This document shows positions 8,844 through 16,805 of a stretch of 42,808 nt of DNA, one piece after another (within the stretch, counting starts at the first letter, position 1; each line of letters begins with the position of its first letter). The notes beneath the pieces are model-generated. The model was not told the origin of the DNA. It worked only from the letters and a program-made list of their open reading frames with translations, and did no database searches. The translations under genes and the position numbers were made by a program. This DNA comes from Bradyrhizobium sp. JYMT SZCCT0180 (GTDB taxonomy: Bacteria; Pseudomonadota; Alphaproteobacteria; Rhizobiales; Xanthobacteraceae): contig NZ_JAFCLZ010000042.1 in the NCBI RefSeq assembly GCF_018130165.1, positions 1-42,808 of the forward strand. The letters run 5' to 3'.

Positions 8844-9007
8844 CCACGAACCTATCCTGCATCGACACTTCTGGAATTGCGCGTCTGGCCGACAGGTCGC
8901 TGATCCGCCCCACCACTCACTGCCTCTGCCCCCTGATAGAACCTCACCCGATCCTGCGGCAACGATTCAGCGCGTAGGGCATCCGCCGCTGCGTTCAAAC
9001 CAGAACT

Positions 9008-9089
9008 CGTAGGGTGGATTAGCCGAAGGCGTAATCCGCCGCTGTATTTTAGACAAGACGGCGGATTACGCTACGCTAATCCGCCCTAC
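9008..9089. repeat. Palindromic repeat, CGTAGGGTGGATTAGC family
   Basis: CGTAGGGTGGATTAGC at the left is matched by GCTAATCCGCCCTAC at the right, with inner GTAATCCGCCG/CGGCGGATTAC arms. It overlaps the 3' end of the histidine phosphatase gene, and a decayed copy follows at 9754-9817. Confidence 0.85.
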
Positions 9090-9735
9090 TAACCCTACCG
9101 ATCCCATCCCCGCCATCCGCAAAATGTGCGACGTCACCAAGGGTCCGCACCGTCCGGCTCTTCCAAAACTGGTCCTGCTGCAGATGAGTGATGCTGCCGG
9201 GCTTGCTTGCGAAGTTTACGTAGCCGGCGGCGTCGATCGGCATTTTGATCCATGCCGCGACGACGAAGGTCAGGGCGAAGCCGTGGGTCACGATGATCTG
9301 ATTGTTGCATGGGCGAGCCACAATCATATTGGTTGCCCGGTAGATGCGATTTGCGAACTCTCGACGCGTCTCGGCATTCTCGATGCCGCCTCGGTGGTCC
9401 AGGCGGTTGTCATCAGGGGCGGCGGTCTGGTGAGCGTCGAGCCATGCCTGCGGCTTGCCTTCGGCGACTCCATAGCTGATCTCGCGCAGGTCCGACGTCT
9501 GAACAATCGGGCCATCGAGCCGCTCGGCGAGGATGTCGGCCGTCTGGGAGCAACGAAGTAAATCAGAGCTGTAGATTTCAGTTTGTTGAGCACCGACAAG
9601 CGATGACAGGCGCTCCGCGAGCAGCTTCGCCGCCGCGCGTCCATTTGAAGTCAATGCCGTATCGTACCAGCCTCCCACGAGGTGTTCGACGTGATGAACA
9701 GATTCCGGGTGGGTGACGACGAACAGATTCTTCAT
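9076..9735 (-). CDS. Histidine phosphatase superfamily protein with THPE in place of RHGE
   Basis: A 219-residue protein of the phosphoglycerate-mutase-like fold. Family signs are the start MKNLFVVTHPES, SSDLLRCSQTADIL (57-70, conserved R61) and a second catalytic histidine in VTHGF (H151). The normal RHG motif reads THP, so the phospho-acceptor His9 is kept but the arginine that helps hold the phosphate is a threonine. It may therefore be a weak or altered phosphatase. The C-terminal residues after about GDG are encoded by the palindromic repeat at 9008-9089, which also supplies the stop codon; the original end may have been replaced. No clear ribosome site precedes the ATG. Confidence 0.75.
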   Translation of the reverse strand: MKNLFVVTHPESVHHVEHLVGGWYDTALTSNGRAAAKLLAERLSSLVGAQQTEIYSSDLLRCSQTADILAERLDGPIVQTSDLREISYGVAEGKPQAWLDAHQTAAPDDNRLDHRGGIENAETRREFANRIYRATNMIVARPCNNQIIVTHGFALTFVVAAWIKMPIDAAGYVNFASKPGSITHLQQDQFWKSRTVRTLGDVAHFADGGDGIGRVSRAD

Positions 9736-9753
9736 AACGCGGACACTACCAGT

Positions 9754-9817
9754 GCGTAGCGCAAAGGCGTAGTCCGCCGCTGAATTTCAACTGAAGCTAC
9801 GCCTATCCGCCTGCGTG
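9754..9817. repeat. Decayed copy of the 9008-9089 palindrome
   Basis: GCGTAGCGCAAAGGCGTAGT and GAAGCTACGCCTATCCGCCT keep the order and orientation of the intact element with several changes. It lies between two minus-strand genes. Confidence 0.5.
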
Positions 9818-9819
9818 CC

Positions 9820-10320
9820 TTAACTCGCCAGCTTCAGCGCGCTGGAAATTTCCGCAAGCGTCGCCTTCTCGGTATCGCTGACCACGACACCGCCGATACC
9901 GAGAAATCCACCCTCGGTGGATGCCTCGGCGACATGTTGGCTGATCTCGCGCAACCAGTTCTTGAACGCAGCCGCGTCGCCGGGCGCTTTGGCGCTTAGG
10001 ACGCCATCGACTTTTTGCAGGATTTCGATGCAGGCGGTCTTTACCTCGGAGGGCTTTTTGCCGCTCAGGCTTTCCTTCAGGCCGTCGCGCGCCACGGTTC
10101 GCCCCTCGCTTGTGGCGAAATCATCGACCACGGCCTTGATGAGCGGATTGGAGCCCGCGTCCATCTTCGTCTTCGCCAGCATTTTTCCGCTTGCGAAACT
10201 CTCCTGGAGCAGGCCCCAAAGCCCGCTTGGCTCGGCGGCCGTTACGGCAAGCCCGGGCGCCATCACGCTTTCCAGAAGCGTTTTCCATTCGTCGGCGGTA
10301 AAGGTTGATTTGTCGGACAT
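9820..10320 (-). CDS. Conserved hypothetical protein, 166 aa
   Basis: I do not recognise a named domain. The protein is soluble and largely helical by composition, begins MSDKSTFTADEWKTLLES, and has a Gly-rich GGFLGIGGVVVSDTEK near residues 136-152. GAGGAGAAAG lies seven bases before the ATG. The stop of the upstream 82-residue gene is only ten bases away, so the two are very likely one operon. A stress-related role is a guess based on the candidate promoter at 10607-10631. Confidence 0.75.
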   Translation of the reverse strand: MSDKSTFTADEWKTLLESVMAPGLAVTAAEPSGLWGLLQESFASGKMLAKTKMDAGSNPLIKAVVDDFATSEGRTVARDGLKESLSGKKPSEVKTACIEILQKVDGVLSAKAPGDAAAFKNWLREISQHVAEASTEGGFLGIGGVVVSDTEKATLAEISSALKLAS

Positions 10321-10330
10321 GACTTTCTCC

Positions 10331-10579
10331 TCACCGTCGCCTGGCTACCGCGACGCCCAGCAGGAAGGCGACCAGAAGAGAGCCGAGCGGAGCTTCACGG
10401 GCAATGTTGCTAAGGATGCTTAGCGGCATGCCGGGCTTTCGGCCGGTCTCGATGGCGTCGCCAACCCGGCTGGCCGCGCCTTTGACAGCGTCAGAGACTT
10501 CCTCGATCGTGGACTTGGATTCGGGGAGCGGATCCAGGCCTTCGTAGATAAACGGCTGGGTGGGGGCGTCATCGGTCAT
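10331..10579 (-). CDS. Small protein with one C-terminal membrane segment, 82 aa
   Basis: The N-terminal half is acidic and polar; the middle reads KGAASRVGDAIETGRKPG; the last 20 residues or so (LGSLLVAFLLGVAVARRR) form one membrane helix with an Arg cluster. This layout resembles small ElaB/YqjD-DUF883-type proteins that anchor at the inner membrane, but I see no decisive signature. The ATG at 10579 is preceded by CGGAG. It is the first gene of a two-gene operon with the 166-residue gene downstream. Confidence 0.7.
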   Translation of the reverse strand: MTDDAPTQPFIYEGLDPLPESKSTIEEVSDAVKGAASRVGDAIETGRKPGMPLSILSNIAREAPLGSLLVAFLLGVAVARRR

Positions 10580-10606
10580 GTCTTGAACTCCGGATCATTC
10601 CCAGCC

Positions 10607-10631
10607 AATCGATCCGCCGGCAATTGGTTCC
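10607..10631 (-). promoter_or_regulatory. Candidate EcfG-type (general stress) promoter, GGAACC-N15-GATTG
   Basis: On the minus strand GGAAC is followed after 16 bases by GATT, 27 bases before the 82-residue gene. EcfG promoters in Rhizobiales are GGAAC-N16/17-CGTT, so the -35 element fits and the -10 element fits poorly. The same architecture occurs before the next small operon (11088-11112). Confidence 0.3.
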
Positions 10632-10681
10632 TTATCGCCGCGCGCAAGCCGGAGGATCGGAGTCAATTCGGCCCGGGCGCA

Positions 10682-10918
10682 TCACGGCGTATCCGGCTTG
10701 TGAGTGGGATGCGACGTTCGAACGGCTCGCACTTTGGGCGTGCGAGGCAGGTCCGCGAACTCGGAGGAGTGGTAATCGCGTCCTTCGGGCGTGGTGATGC
10801 AGATGTCGTAGCAGCCGGCTCGCGACATTTCCCGCGCTTTCTTGAGCGCCGCTTCTGCGGTCTTCCTATGATGGATCAGTCCGCCGTGCTGGCACTTGGC
10901 TTTAATGGAAAAGCTCAT
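10682..10918 (-). CDS. Small hypothetical protein, 78 aa
   Basis: A basic soluble protein with no domain I can name; it contains CQHGGLIHHRKTAEAALKKA and ends in TSHPTHKPDTP. Its ATG (10916-10918) overlaps the stop codon of the upstream 54-residue gene in an ATGA junction, which points to translational coupling and supports both genes. No ribosome site beyond an A-rich tract is visible, as expected for a coupled start. Confidence 0.6.
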   Translation of the reverse strand: MSFSIKAKCQHGGLIHHRKTAEAALKKAREMSRAGCYDICITTPEGRDYHSSEFADLPRTPKVRAVRTSHPTHKPDTP

Positions 10919-11079
10919 TTCTTCTTCTTTTTCTTTTGCTTCTTCTTGATGATCTCGGCCTGGGCTCGGAAGGCGTGCGCCAGCGATCTCATCTGTTCGG
11001 CGGCATAGGCGTCAACGGCGCTCGCCGCGACACGCTCCGCGGTGGCTGCCTGCTGCCGGATTGCCTTGGCCATTTTCAT
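10915..11079 (-). CDS. Small basic protein with a C-terminal poly-lysine tail, 54 aa
   Basis: Reading from the ATG at 11079 (or the in-frame ATG at 11073) gives a helical, Ala/Gln/Glu-rich protein (RQQAATAERVAASAVDAYAA) ending in IIKKKQKKKKKK. The tail of eleven lysines in twelve residues suggests nucleic-acid or ribosome contact, but this is inference. Its stop overlaps the next start (ATGA). No convincing ribosome site is seen. The pair could be read from the candidate promoter just upstream. Confidence 0.55.
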   Translation of the reverse strand: MKMAKAIRQQAATAERVAASAVDAYAAEQMRSLAHAFRAQAEIIKKKQKKKKKK

Positions 11080-11087
11080 GGAAGGTC

Positions 11088-11112
11088 AATGTCTTGCCCG
11101 TGGTGTGGTTCC
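11088..11112 (-). promoter_or_regulatory. Candidate EcfG-type promoter, GGAACC-N15-CATTG
   Basis: GGAAC and CATT are separated by 16 bases on the minus strand, only eight bases before the 11079 ATG. The transcript would have almost no leader, or would use the ATG at 11073. One base differs from the CGTT consensus. Confidence 0.3.
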
Positions 11113-11440
11113 CTGCGGCAGCATCGGGCGCGGTTTCGCGTGTCCGGCAACCGGGAAGCGCGTGCCACCGAGGTCACGGCCGGCGTGCAAGGCATTCGCG
11201 GGGAGTGCAGCAGCTTCTGCAAATCCAGTGCCGCCGAAACCCAAGGTGAGCAACGTAGTCGGCAATTCAGGAGTAGGAACGTTTAGTGAACAGAGGGTAT
11301 CGGTTGCAGTAGAACTGCTTGAATTTTGGCGATAATCTCTTCGCCCTCAAGCAAGAGCGCGGGCGCTCAGCGCCCAAAGAGGTGGAGTCTGATTAAACTC
11401 GATTACGAAGACTCACTTTTGGACAAAGGGAGTAGTAGTG
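11113..11440. other. Gene-free interval
   Basis: I see no supported coding frame on either strand. The only structure is a perfect small hairpin, GGGCGCT-C-AGCGCCC, at 11361-11375. It is followed by no T-run on the plus strand. Confidence 0.5.
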
Positions 11441-11920
11441 ATGGTACAGTCTATAGTTGAACGGGTCTCCAGCGTCATTGACCTGGAGGGCGAAATCGAA
11501 GCGGAGTTTCGAAGAAGTCCGCCGGTCCACGAGCGGCGGCCTGTCATTTTCACGCCGCCAAGGGTGCATGAGCCGACCGTGTCGATGGCGGACACCTCGT
11601 CGATGCCTGATTATGTCGAGCACCGCGAGGGAGCCACGGAAATCGGCAAGCTGACGGCAGAAGCCATTGTTCGCGAATACGAAGCTGCCGCAAAAGACAT
11701 CGAGGCGATGGGCGCGGAACTGATCGAGCGCGTCAAGCAATGCGAGGCGATGACCCGCGATGCGCTCGCCGTGACCCTGGAGATGAGGGAAACCGCAGCC
11801 CGCTACCGCGAGGAGGCCAAGCGCATCTTCGTTCAGATCGAGGACTGTTCGCTGATGACGGCGGAGGTCCGCAAGACCTGCAGCGAACTGAAGGAAAGGA
11901 TCGCCGCTCCGGTGGTTTGA
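11441..11920 (+). CDS. Hypothetical coiled-coil protein, 159 aa
   Basis: Starts at the ATG at 11441, with AGGGAG eight bases before it; a GTG three bases earlier is possible. The first 65 residues are acidic then proline-rich. From about residue 66 to the end the chain is strongly helical and charged with heptad-like spacing (TAEAIVREYEAAAKDIEAMG, ALAVTLEMRETAARYREEAK), i.e. a coiled coil. No catalytic motif or membrane segment is visible. I recall similar proteins being annotated as hypothetical in Bradyrhizobium. Function unknown. Confidence 0.8.
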   Translation: MVQSIVERVSSVIDLEGEIEAEFRRSPPVHERRPVIFTPPRVHEPTVSMADTSSMPDYVEHREGATEIGKLTAEAIVREYEAAAKDIEAMGAELIERVKQCEAMTRDALAVTLEMRETAARYREEAKRIFVQIEDCSLMTAEVRKTCSELKERIAAPVV

Positions 11921-11967
11921 TCCAGCTTCAGCCCACTTGAACGTTGGTTCGGTGCGCGGCTCCGCGC

Positions 11968-12816
11968 TCAGGGATGACCTGCGCCCGGAATCTCCACCTC
12001 GACCACATCGATCCGCGACGACGATTTCCGTTGCCGCAGTTCCTCATACGACGTCGCGGCGCTCAGGCAGAACATGGTTTTGCGGTCGGGCCCGCCGAGC
12101 ACGCAGGCAAGCGCCCGGCGACCGGGCACTTCGATGCGCTGCAATTCGCGGCCCTCGCGGTCCAGCCGGATGAAGGCGTCCTCCTCGAAGGCGGCGACCC
12201 ACACCGCACCATCAGCGTCGAGGCAGATGCCGTCAGGCGATTTCATGCTGCCGAAGCGGCCGCGAAGCTTCAAACCGCCATCGGGTGCGATGTCGTAATC
12301 GGCAAGGCACGCGCCGTCCATCTCGGCCACGACGAGGCGGTCGTTTTGCGGCGAGACCGCGATGCCGTTGGGAAACCGCAATCCCTCCGCCACCACGCGC
12401 CTTGCGCCGTCAGGCATGACAAGGATGATGCGGCCGGGCGCGCCGCGATCCGGCGGCGGCGGCAGGTCGAAGCCGAGATCGCCGACATAGGCGCGGCCGA
12501 GGCCGTCGACGATCATGTCGTCGATCGTGCCGGTCGCGATCTCTGACAGGTCGGCGTAGGGCGACAGCTCGCCGTCGGAAAAGGCCAGCAGGCGTTTTTG
12601 AAACATCGTCAGCACGATCAGCCTGCCGTCCGGCATCACACCGAGGCCGCACGGCGTGTCGTCGAATTTCGCGTGCTGCCGGCATTCGCCTGAGGGCGCA
12701 AGGCTGAGCAGCGTCCGTTCCATGCAGTCGACGAACCACAGCCGCCCCGCATGCCAGCGCGGCCCTTCGAAGTAGCGGCCGCCGTCGTGGATGGTGTGGG
12801 GGGTGGATGAGGTCAT
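11968..12816 (-). CDS. SMP-30/gluconolactonase/LRE family protein
   Basis: A 282-residue six-bladed beta-propeller hydrolase, probably a sugar lactonase acting in the cytoplasm. The metal-binding pattern of the family is visible: E17 in YFEGPRW, an Asn in RFPNGIAVSP and an Asp in SPDGICLDADG. Length is normal. The gene stands alone: its start is separated from the next gene by the palindrome at 12838-12936. The exact lactone is unknown. Confidence 0.88.
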   Translation of the reverse strand: MTSSTPHTIHDGGRYFEGPRWHAGRLWFVDCMERTLLSLAPSGECRQHAKFDDTPCGLGVMPDGRLIVLTMFQKRLLAFSDGELSPYADLSEIATGTIDDMIVDGLGRAYVGDLGFDLPPPPDRGAPGRIILVMPDGARRVVAEGLRFPNGIAVSPQNDRLVVAEMDGACLADYDIAPDGGLKLRGRFGSMKSPDGICLDADGAVWVAAFEEDAFIRLDREGRELQRIEVPGRRALACVLGGPDRKTMFCLSAATSYEELRQRKSSSRIDVVEVEIPGAGHP

Positions 12817-12837
12817 TGCGGTGGCCTTTGGCTAGCA

Positions 12838-12936
12838 CGTAGGGTGGGCAAAGCGCAGCGTGCCCACCATTCGACTAGGCAAAATCGAAGCGTGAGATGG
12901 TGGGCACGGCGTGAAGAACGCCTTTGCCCACCCTAC
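12838..12936. repeat. Palindromic repeat, CGTAGGGTGGGCAAA family
   Basis: Second copy of the element at 764-887: CGTAGGGTGGGCAAAG at the left, CTTTGCCCACCCTAC at the right, and inner GTGCCCACCAT/ATGGTGGGCAC arms. It lies eight bases beyond the stop of the MDR gene and may end its transcript. Confidence 0.85.
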
Positions 12937-12943
12937 AAGCGTC

Positions 12944-13912
12944 CTACAGCGTCACCACGATCTTGCCGAGGTGCTTGTTGGCTTCCATGTGCGCGAACGC
13001 CGCGCCGATCTCGGCGAAGGGAAAGACCTTGTCGATCGGCAGCTGCAGTTTTCGGGATTCCACCGCCGGCCAGATGTCTTTCCGCACTTCGTCAAAGATC
13101 TCGCGGACTTCCTCGATGGTGCGGGTGCGGAAGGTGACGCCGATATAGTTGATGCGGCGCGCGGCGTGGAGGTCGAAGTTGAAATCGGCATGGGTGCCGC
13201 CGAGCCGGCCGACATTGACGATGCGGCCCTTGACCTTGGTGGCCTTGAGGTTCTGGTTCGCGACCGAGCCCGAGACCTGATCGACGATCAGGTCGACGCC
13301 TTCGCCGCCAGTCGCTTTGAGCACTTCATCGACCCAGCCGGGATCAGAGGAATCCACCGCGAGGTCGGCGCCGAATTCCCTGAGGCGGCCGCGGCGCATC
13401 GCATCGGTCGAGGAGCCGATCACGAGTTTGGCGCCCTTGTACTTTGCGATCTGCATCGCCATCAGTCCGACGCCGGAGGAGGCGCCCTGGATCAGCACGG
13501 TCTGACCCGCCTGCAGCGCGCCGTTGGTCACGACCGCGTTGTGCATGGTGGCGAGCGCGACGGGCAGCGTGGCGGCTTCCTCGAAATTCATGTTGGAGGG
13601 CGCGCGGAACAGACGGCCGTGATCGGCCAGCGTATATTCGGCGAACGCCGCGCCGCCCGAGCCCATGATTTTGTCGCCGATTTTGACGCCTTTGGCATCC
13701 GGCCCGAGCTCGGCGACTTCGCCGGCCCATTCCATGCCGAGCACCGTGCCGACGCCGCCGGCCGCGCCATGCACATGGCCCTTGGTCATGCCGAGATCGG
13801 CGCGGTTGAGTCCGCAGGCGCTGACCTTGACCAGCACCTGCGTGCCCTTTGGCGAGGGCTTTGCGACGTCGGTGATTTCAGCGCCGTTGGCGCCGTAGAC
13901 GTAGGCTTTCAT
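12944..13912 (-). CDS. Quinone oxidoreductase-like MDR protein (zinc-independent)
   Basis: A 322-residue medium-chain dehydrogenase/reductase. The N-terminal GroES-like domain is about 1-120; the Rossmann domain has the NADPH loop GASSGVG (143-149) and the usual IGSSTDA segment. The cysteine/histidine ligands of zinc alcohol dehydrogenases are not seen in place, so it fits the NADPH:quinone oxidoreductase group. Substrate unknown. It is followed by a convergent-type repeat and preceded by the large repeat at 13927-14052. Confidence 0.88.
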   Translation of the reverse strand: MKAYVYGANGAEITDVAKPSPKGTQVLVKVSACGLNRADLGMTKGHVHGAAGGVGTVLGMEWAGEVAELGPDAKGVKIGDKIMGSGGAAFAEYTLADHGRLFRAPSNMNFEEAATLPVALATMHNAVVTNGALQAGQTVLIQGASSGVGLMAMQIAKYKGAKLVIGSSTDAMRRGRLREFGADLAVDSSDPGWVDEVLKATGGEGVDLIVDQVSGSVANQNLKATKVKGRIVNVGRLGGTHADFNFDLHAARRINYIGVTFRTRTIEEVREIFDEVRKDIWPAVESRKLQLPIDKVFPFAEIGAAFAHMEANKHLGKIVVTL

Positions 13913-13926
13913 GGGCTTCTCTTTTT

Positions 13927-14052
13927 CTCCCTCTCCCGCGCTTGCGGGGGAGGGTTGGGGTGGGGGTGGTGCCGCGAGTCAGACTCTTGGTGGGGAGAGA
14001 GCCCCCACCCGCCGCGCTTCGCGCGTCGACCTCCCCCGCAAGCGGGAGAGGT
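13927..14052. repeat. Palindromic repeat, CTCCCGC-CTTGCGGGGGAG family
   Basis: The left end TCTCCCTCTCCCGCGCTTGC pairs with the right end GCAAGCGGGAGAG, and a GGGTTGGGGTGGGGGTGG/CCCCCACCC inner pair is present. It separates the MDR gene from the nitronate monooxygenase gene. Confidence 0.8.
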
Positions 14053-14079
14053 GACCGAGTTCGCGGCGCGAGCCGCGCC

Positions 14080-15075
14080 TTATTCCGCCGCCTGACGCGC
14101 CGCGCCCGACATCATGCCTTCTAGGCGGCTGCGGATGATCGCCTCCGCATCGCGCATGATGCGCGACACCAGTTCGGCGCAGGTCGGGATATCGTGGATC
14201 AGGCCCTGGACCTGGCCGGCCGACCAGATGCCCTCATCGGCATCGCCTGACGCGTAGACCATCTTGCCGCGGGCGCCGGCGACGAGTTCGCGCACGTCTT
14301 CGAACTTTGCGCCTTCCTTTTCCATCTGCACCACCTTGGTCGAGATCACGTTCTTGGCGACACGCGAGGTGTTGCGCATGGTGCGGAAGATCAGCTCGGT
14401 CTCGCGCTCGTCATTGGCGACGATACGCTCCTTCACCAGCTGGTGGATCGGGCTTTCCTTGGTGCACATGAAGCGCGTGCCCATGTTGATGCCTTCGGCG
14501 CCGAGCGCGAGCGCGGCGACGAGACCGCGGCCGTCGCCGAAACCGCCGGAGGCGATCATCGGGATCTTGATCTTGTCGGCGGCCGCCGGAATCAGGATCA
14601 GGCCCGGGGTATCGTCCTCGCCGGGATGGCCGGCGCATTCAAAGCCGTCGATCGAGAGCGCGTCGACGCCCATCCGCTCGGCCGACAGGCCGTGGCGGAC
14701 GCTGGTGCATTTGTGGACGATCTTGATGCCGTGTTTCTTGAATTCGGTGACGTGCTCTTGCGGCTTGTTGCCGGCGGTTTCCACGATCTTGATGCCGGCC
14801 TCGATGATGGCCTGGCGGTATTCCGCGTAAGGCGGCGGCTTGATCGCGGGCAGGATCGTGAGGTTGACGCCGAACGGCTTGTCGGTGAGGTCGCGGCAGC
14901 GCGCGATTTCTTTTGTCAGGTCTTCCGGGGTGGGCTGCGTCAGCGCGGTAATCAGACCGAGTGCGCCGGCATTGGCGACGGCCGCGACGAGCTCGGCCCG
15001 CCCGACCCATTGCATCCCGCCCTGGACGATCGGGTGCTCGACGCCAAACATTTCGGTGAACCGCGTCTTGATCAT
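14080..15075 (-). CDS. Nitronate monooxygenase (2-nitropropane dioxygenase family)
   Basis: A 331-residue FMN-dependent TIM-barrel enzyme that oxidises alkyl nitronates. The FMN-binding start QGGMQWVGRAELVAAVANAG (18-37) and the loop ECAGHPGEDD with the family histidine are both present; ASGGFGDGRGLVAALALGA forms the phosphate site. Length is normal. AAGGG precedes the ATG by about seven bases. Many proteins in this family have unknown true substrates, so the name gives the family rather than a proven reaction. Confidence 0.88.
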   Translation of the reverse strand: MIKTRFTEMFGVEHPIVQGGMQWVGRAELVAAVANAGALGLITALTQPTPEDLTKEIARCRDLTDKPFGVNLTILPAIKPPPYAEYRQAIIEAGIKIVETAGNKPQEHVTEFKKHGIKIVHKCTSVRHGLSAERMGVDALSIDGFECAGHPGEDDTPGLILIPAAADKIKIPMIASGGFGDGRGLVAALALGAEGINMGTRFMCTKESPIHQLVKERIVANDERETELIFRTMRNTSRVAKNVISTKVVQMEKEGAKFEDVRELVAGARGKMVYASGDADEGIWSAGQVQGLIHDIPTCAELVSRIMRDAEAIIRSRLEGMMSGAARQAAE

Positions 15076-15277
15076 GTCCTGCCCTTTGTTTTCCGGGCGC
15101 GGGCGGAGCCACGCGCGTTTTTGTTGGATTTCGAGCGGCAGGATGCCGTCAGCAGGCGCAAAAGTCTACCGGGGGACGGCAGAAGGCAGGGCATCGCAAG
15201 CATGCAAAAGCGGGGCTTTTGTCCGTGGGGCGGACAATTTGCGGCTTCTCGCGTCGGGGCGAGGGTGTTGCCTGGTT

Positions 15278-15571
15278 TCATCGGGCAGGCAGTTTGTTCC
15301 GCTCAATGCCGTTGCGCTGGTCCGGCAGCGATCTGGTCTCCATCTGAAGCCGGCGGAGCTTGGCGATGTTAACCGGCAGCAGCACAAGGTGCAGGAAAAA
15401 CACCGGGTAAACCTGAGACAACAATCCGTAGACGATAAAAAGCACGTTGCTCAGCAACGCAAACGAACGAAGCGCCAGTATGGTCGTCATGCAGAAGCTC
15501 GCGAGAACGCTAAGCGCTGCCACGAAGCCGAGAACGTCAATCAACGACAAATCGATCAACGATAGATTCAT
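15278..15571 (-). CDS. Small YgjV-like inner-membrane protein, 97 aa
   Basis: Three hydrophobic segments follow the start MNLSLIDLSLIDVLGFVAAL, ending with LHLVLLPVNIAKLRRLQ, a pattern shared by small YgjV-like membrane proteins. I use the ATG at 15571, with GAGGGAC about nine bases upstream, rather than the ATG at 15601, which adds ten Arg/Cys-rich residues. The last 20 residues are a polar tail. Function unknown. Confidence 0.65.
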   Translation of the reverse strand: MNLSLIDLSLIDVLGFVAALSVLASFCMTTILALRSFALLSNVLFIVYGLLSQVYPVFFLHLVLLPVNIAKLRRLQMETRSLPDQRNGIERNKLPAR

Positions 15572-15892
15572 GTCGGCTGTCCCTCGTCCGCAACAGCGCA
15601 TTGCCTGCGGTCCAATCGACGCTGGATCATCATCAGCTCATTACGCCTGCAATCCGCATTGCGAACGTAATCTGGCTCACATACCGAAGGTGTTTGTTGT
15701 GTCTACGCGTCGGTTCGCGATCACAAACACGCGAGAGTGCAATGAAGCTGTTCCGTTGCGCGAGGCGCGCGGCACGACTGTGAGTGGCTTCACAGCCGCG
15801 TCGCGCTCTCCGTGTTAGCGTTGCAGATATTGAAGCGACTGCTCTGAAGAAGAGCAATTTGATTAAAAACAAGTCAGAGACCGGAGGCGCTT

Positions 15893-16477
15893 ATGTTCAA
15901 GCAATTCCTTTTGGTTGCGGCTCTTGTTGGTTCCTTTCAATCCGCTTGTCATGCTGACCCGGCCGCGAGAGTGACGGCTGACGCTTCTGCTGTTCAGCCT
16001 CAGTCAGAAGCAACCCGGGCGACAAGAGATCTGCTCGATGAAATCGTGACCTGGCTCGGTTCGAACTTTGATCTGCCCGCCGCGGCAGATCATCCGGCCG
16101 TCGCTTTCGTCTCGCAGTCGAGGCTTGAAACGATGCGCGCCGAGGACCGTGCGTTCTCGCGAGGCTTGACGCAGGGTGCCGTGGGCGATGAACCAGCTCC
16201 GCGTCGTGTCGTTGCCGTCTACGACATCAATCTGAAAACAATCTTTCTGCCCGACGACTGGACCGGAAAATCACCAGCCGGCCAATCGATCCTGGTTCAT
16301 GAAATGGTTCATCACCTTCAAAATCTTGCAGGCCTCAAGTTTGAATGCCCGATGGCGCGGGAGAAGGTCGCCTACATGGCACAGGACAAATGGCTAAAGA
16401 AGTTTGGAACGAGCCTGGAATCGGAATTTGAGCTCGACATGTTTACGGTGCTGGTTTCTTCCGCCTGCATGTATTGA
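15893..16477 (+). CDS. Secreted HExxH protein, putative zinc metallopeptidase-like
   Basis: A 194-residue protein with a signal peptide (likely cut after residue 21, SACHA|DP). The zinc-peptidase signature is HEMVHHLQ (H136, E137, H140), followed by a candidate third ligand E157 in MAREKVAYMAQ. Only two cysteines lie in the mature chain (C152, C192), and they could form a disulfide in the periplasm. GGAGG lies six bases before the ATG. It resembles small DUF-type proteins of rhizobia, not a characterised protease, so peptidase activity is an inference from the motif. A micropeptide gene and a GG-leader peptide gene follow on the same strand. Confidence 0.78.
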   Translation: MFKQFLLVAALVGSFQSACHADPAARVTADASAVQPQSEATRATRDLLDEIVTWLGSNFDLPAAADHPAVAFVSQSRLETMRAEDRAFSRGLTQGAVGDEPAPRRVVAVYDINLKTIFLPDDWTGKSPAGQSILVHEMVHHLQNLAGLKFECPMAREKVAYMAQDKWLKKFGTSLESEFELDMFTVLVSSACMY

Positions 16478-16531
16478 CCGCCATTCGGCAAAACTGAATC
16501 AGGAAGAGTTGGCGGACCCGATCGGCTTCTG

Positions 16532-16657
16532 ATGCCCATGTTCAAGCTCTTGATGGCTGTTACGTTTGCTGTAGCGCTCCTGGCGATGGTGCAGGGACAT
16601 CAGCGCCATTTCAAACCCCTGCCGACGGGACCGATGCCGGCGGCGCTTATTCCCTAA
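16532..16657 (+). CDS. Possible 41-residue membrane micropeptide
   Basis: ATG at 16532 (or 16538) opens a frame with a hydrophobic segment, FKLLMAVTFAVALLAMVQG, followed by a polar, proline-rich tail ending PAALIP. It could be a membrane-anchored or secreted micropeptide. It begins 54 bases after the metallopeptidase-like gene and may be co-transcribed. No strong ribosome site is visible; support is composition and position only. Confidence 0.4.
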   Translation: MPMFKLLMAVTFAVALLAMVQGHQRHFKPLPTGPMPAALIP

Positions 16658-16701
16658 AGGACCCGGCCACCGGAGCCCGGGCAACCGCCTTCAATTCGTA
16701 G

Positions 16702-16715
16702 GTGATCAAAATCAC
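16702..16715. promoter_or_regulatory. GTGATCAAAATCAC dyad, CRP/FNR-like site
   Basis: Perfect GTGA-N6-TCAC dyad, 90 bases before the GG peptide at 16806. A further GTTGCGATCAC lies at 16741-16751; the same 11-mer occurs at 497-507 before the first GG peptide. Confidence 0.4.
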
Positions 16716-16805
16716 GGATCACCCGGGCGCACTGAGGCAAGTTGCGATCACGGGCCGCGAATGCCCGGAACATCAACCAACCTCTAGCGAACGGATAGGA
16801 TGATC

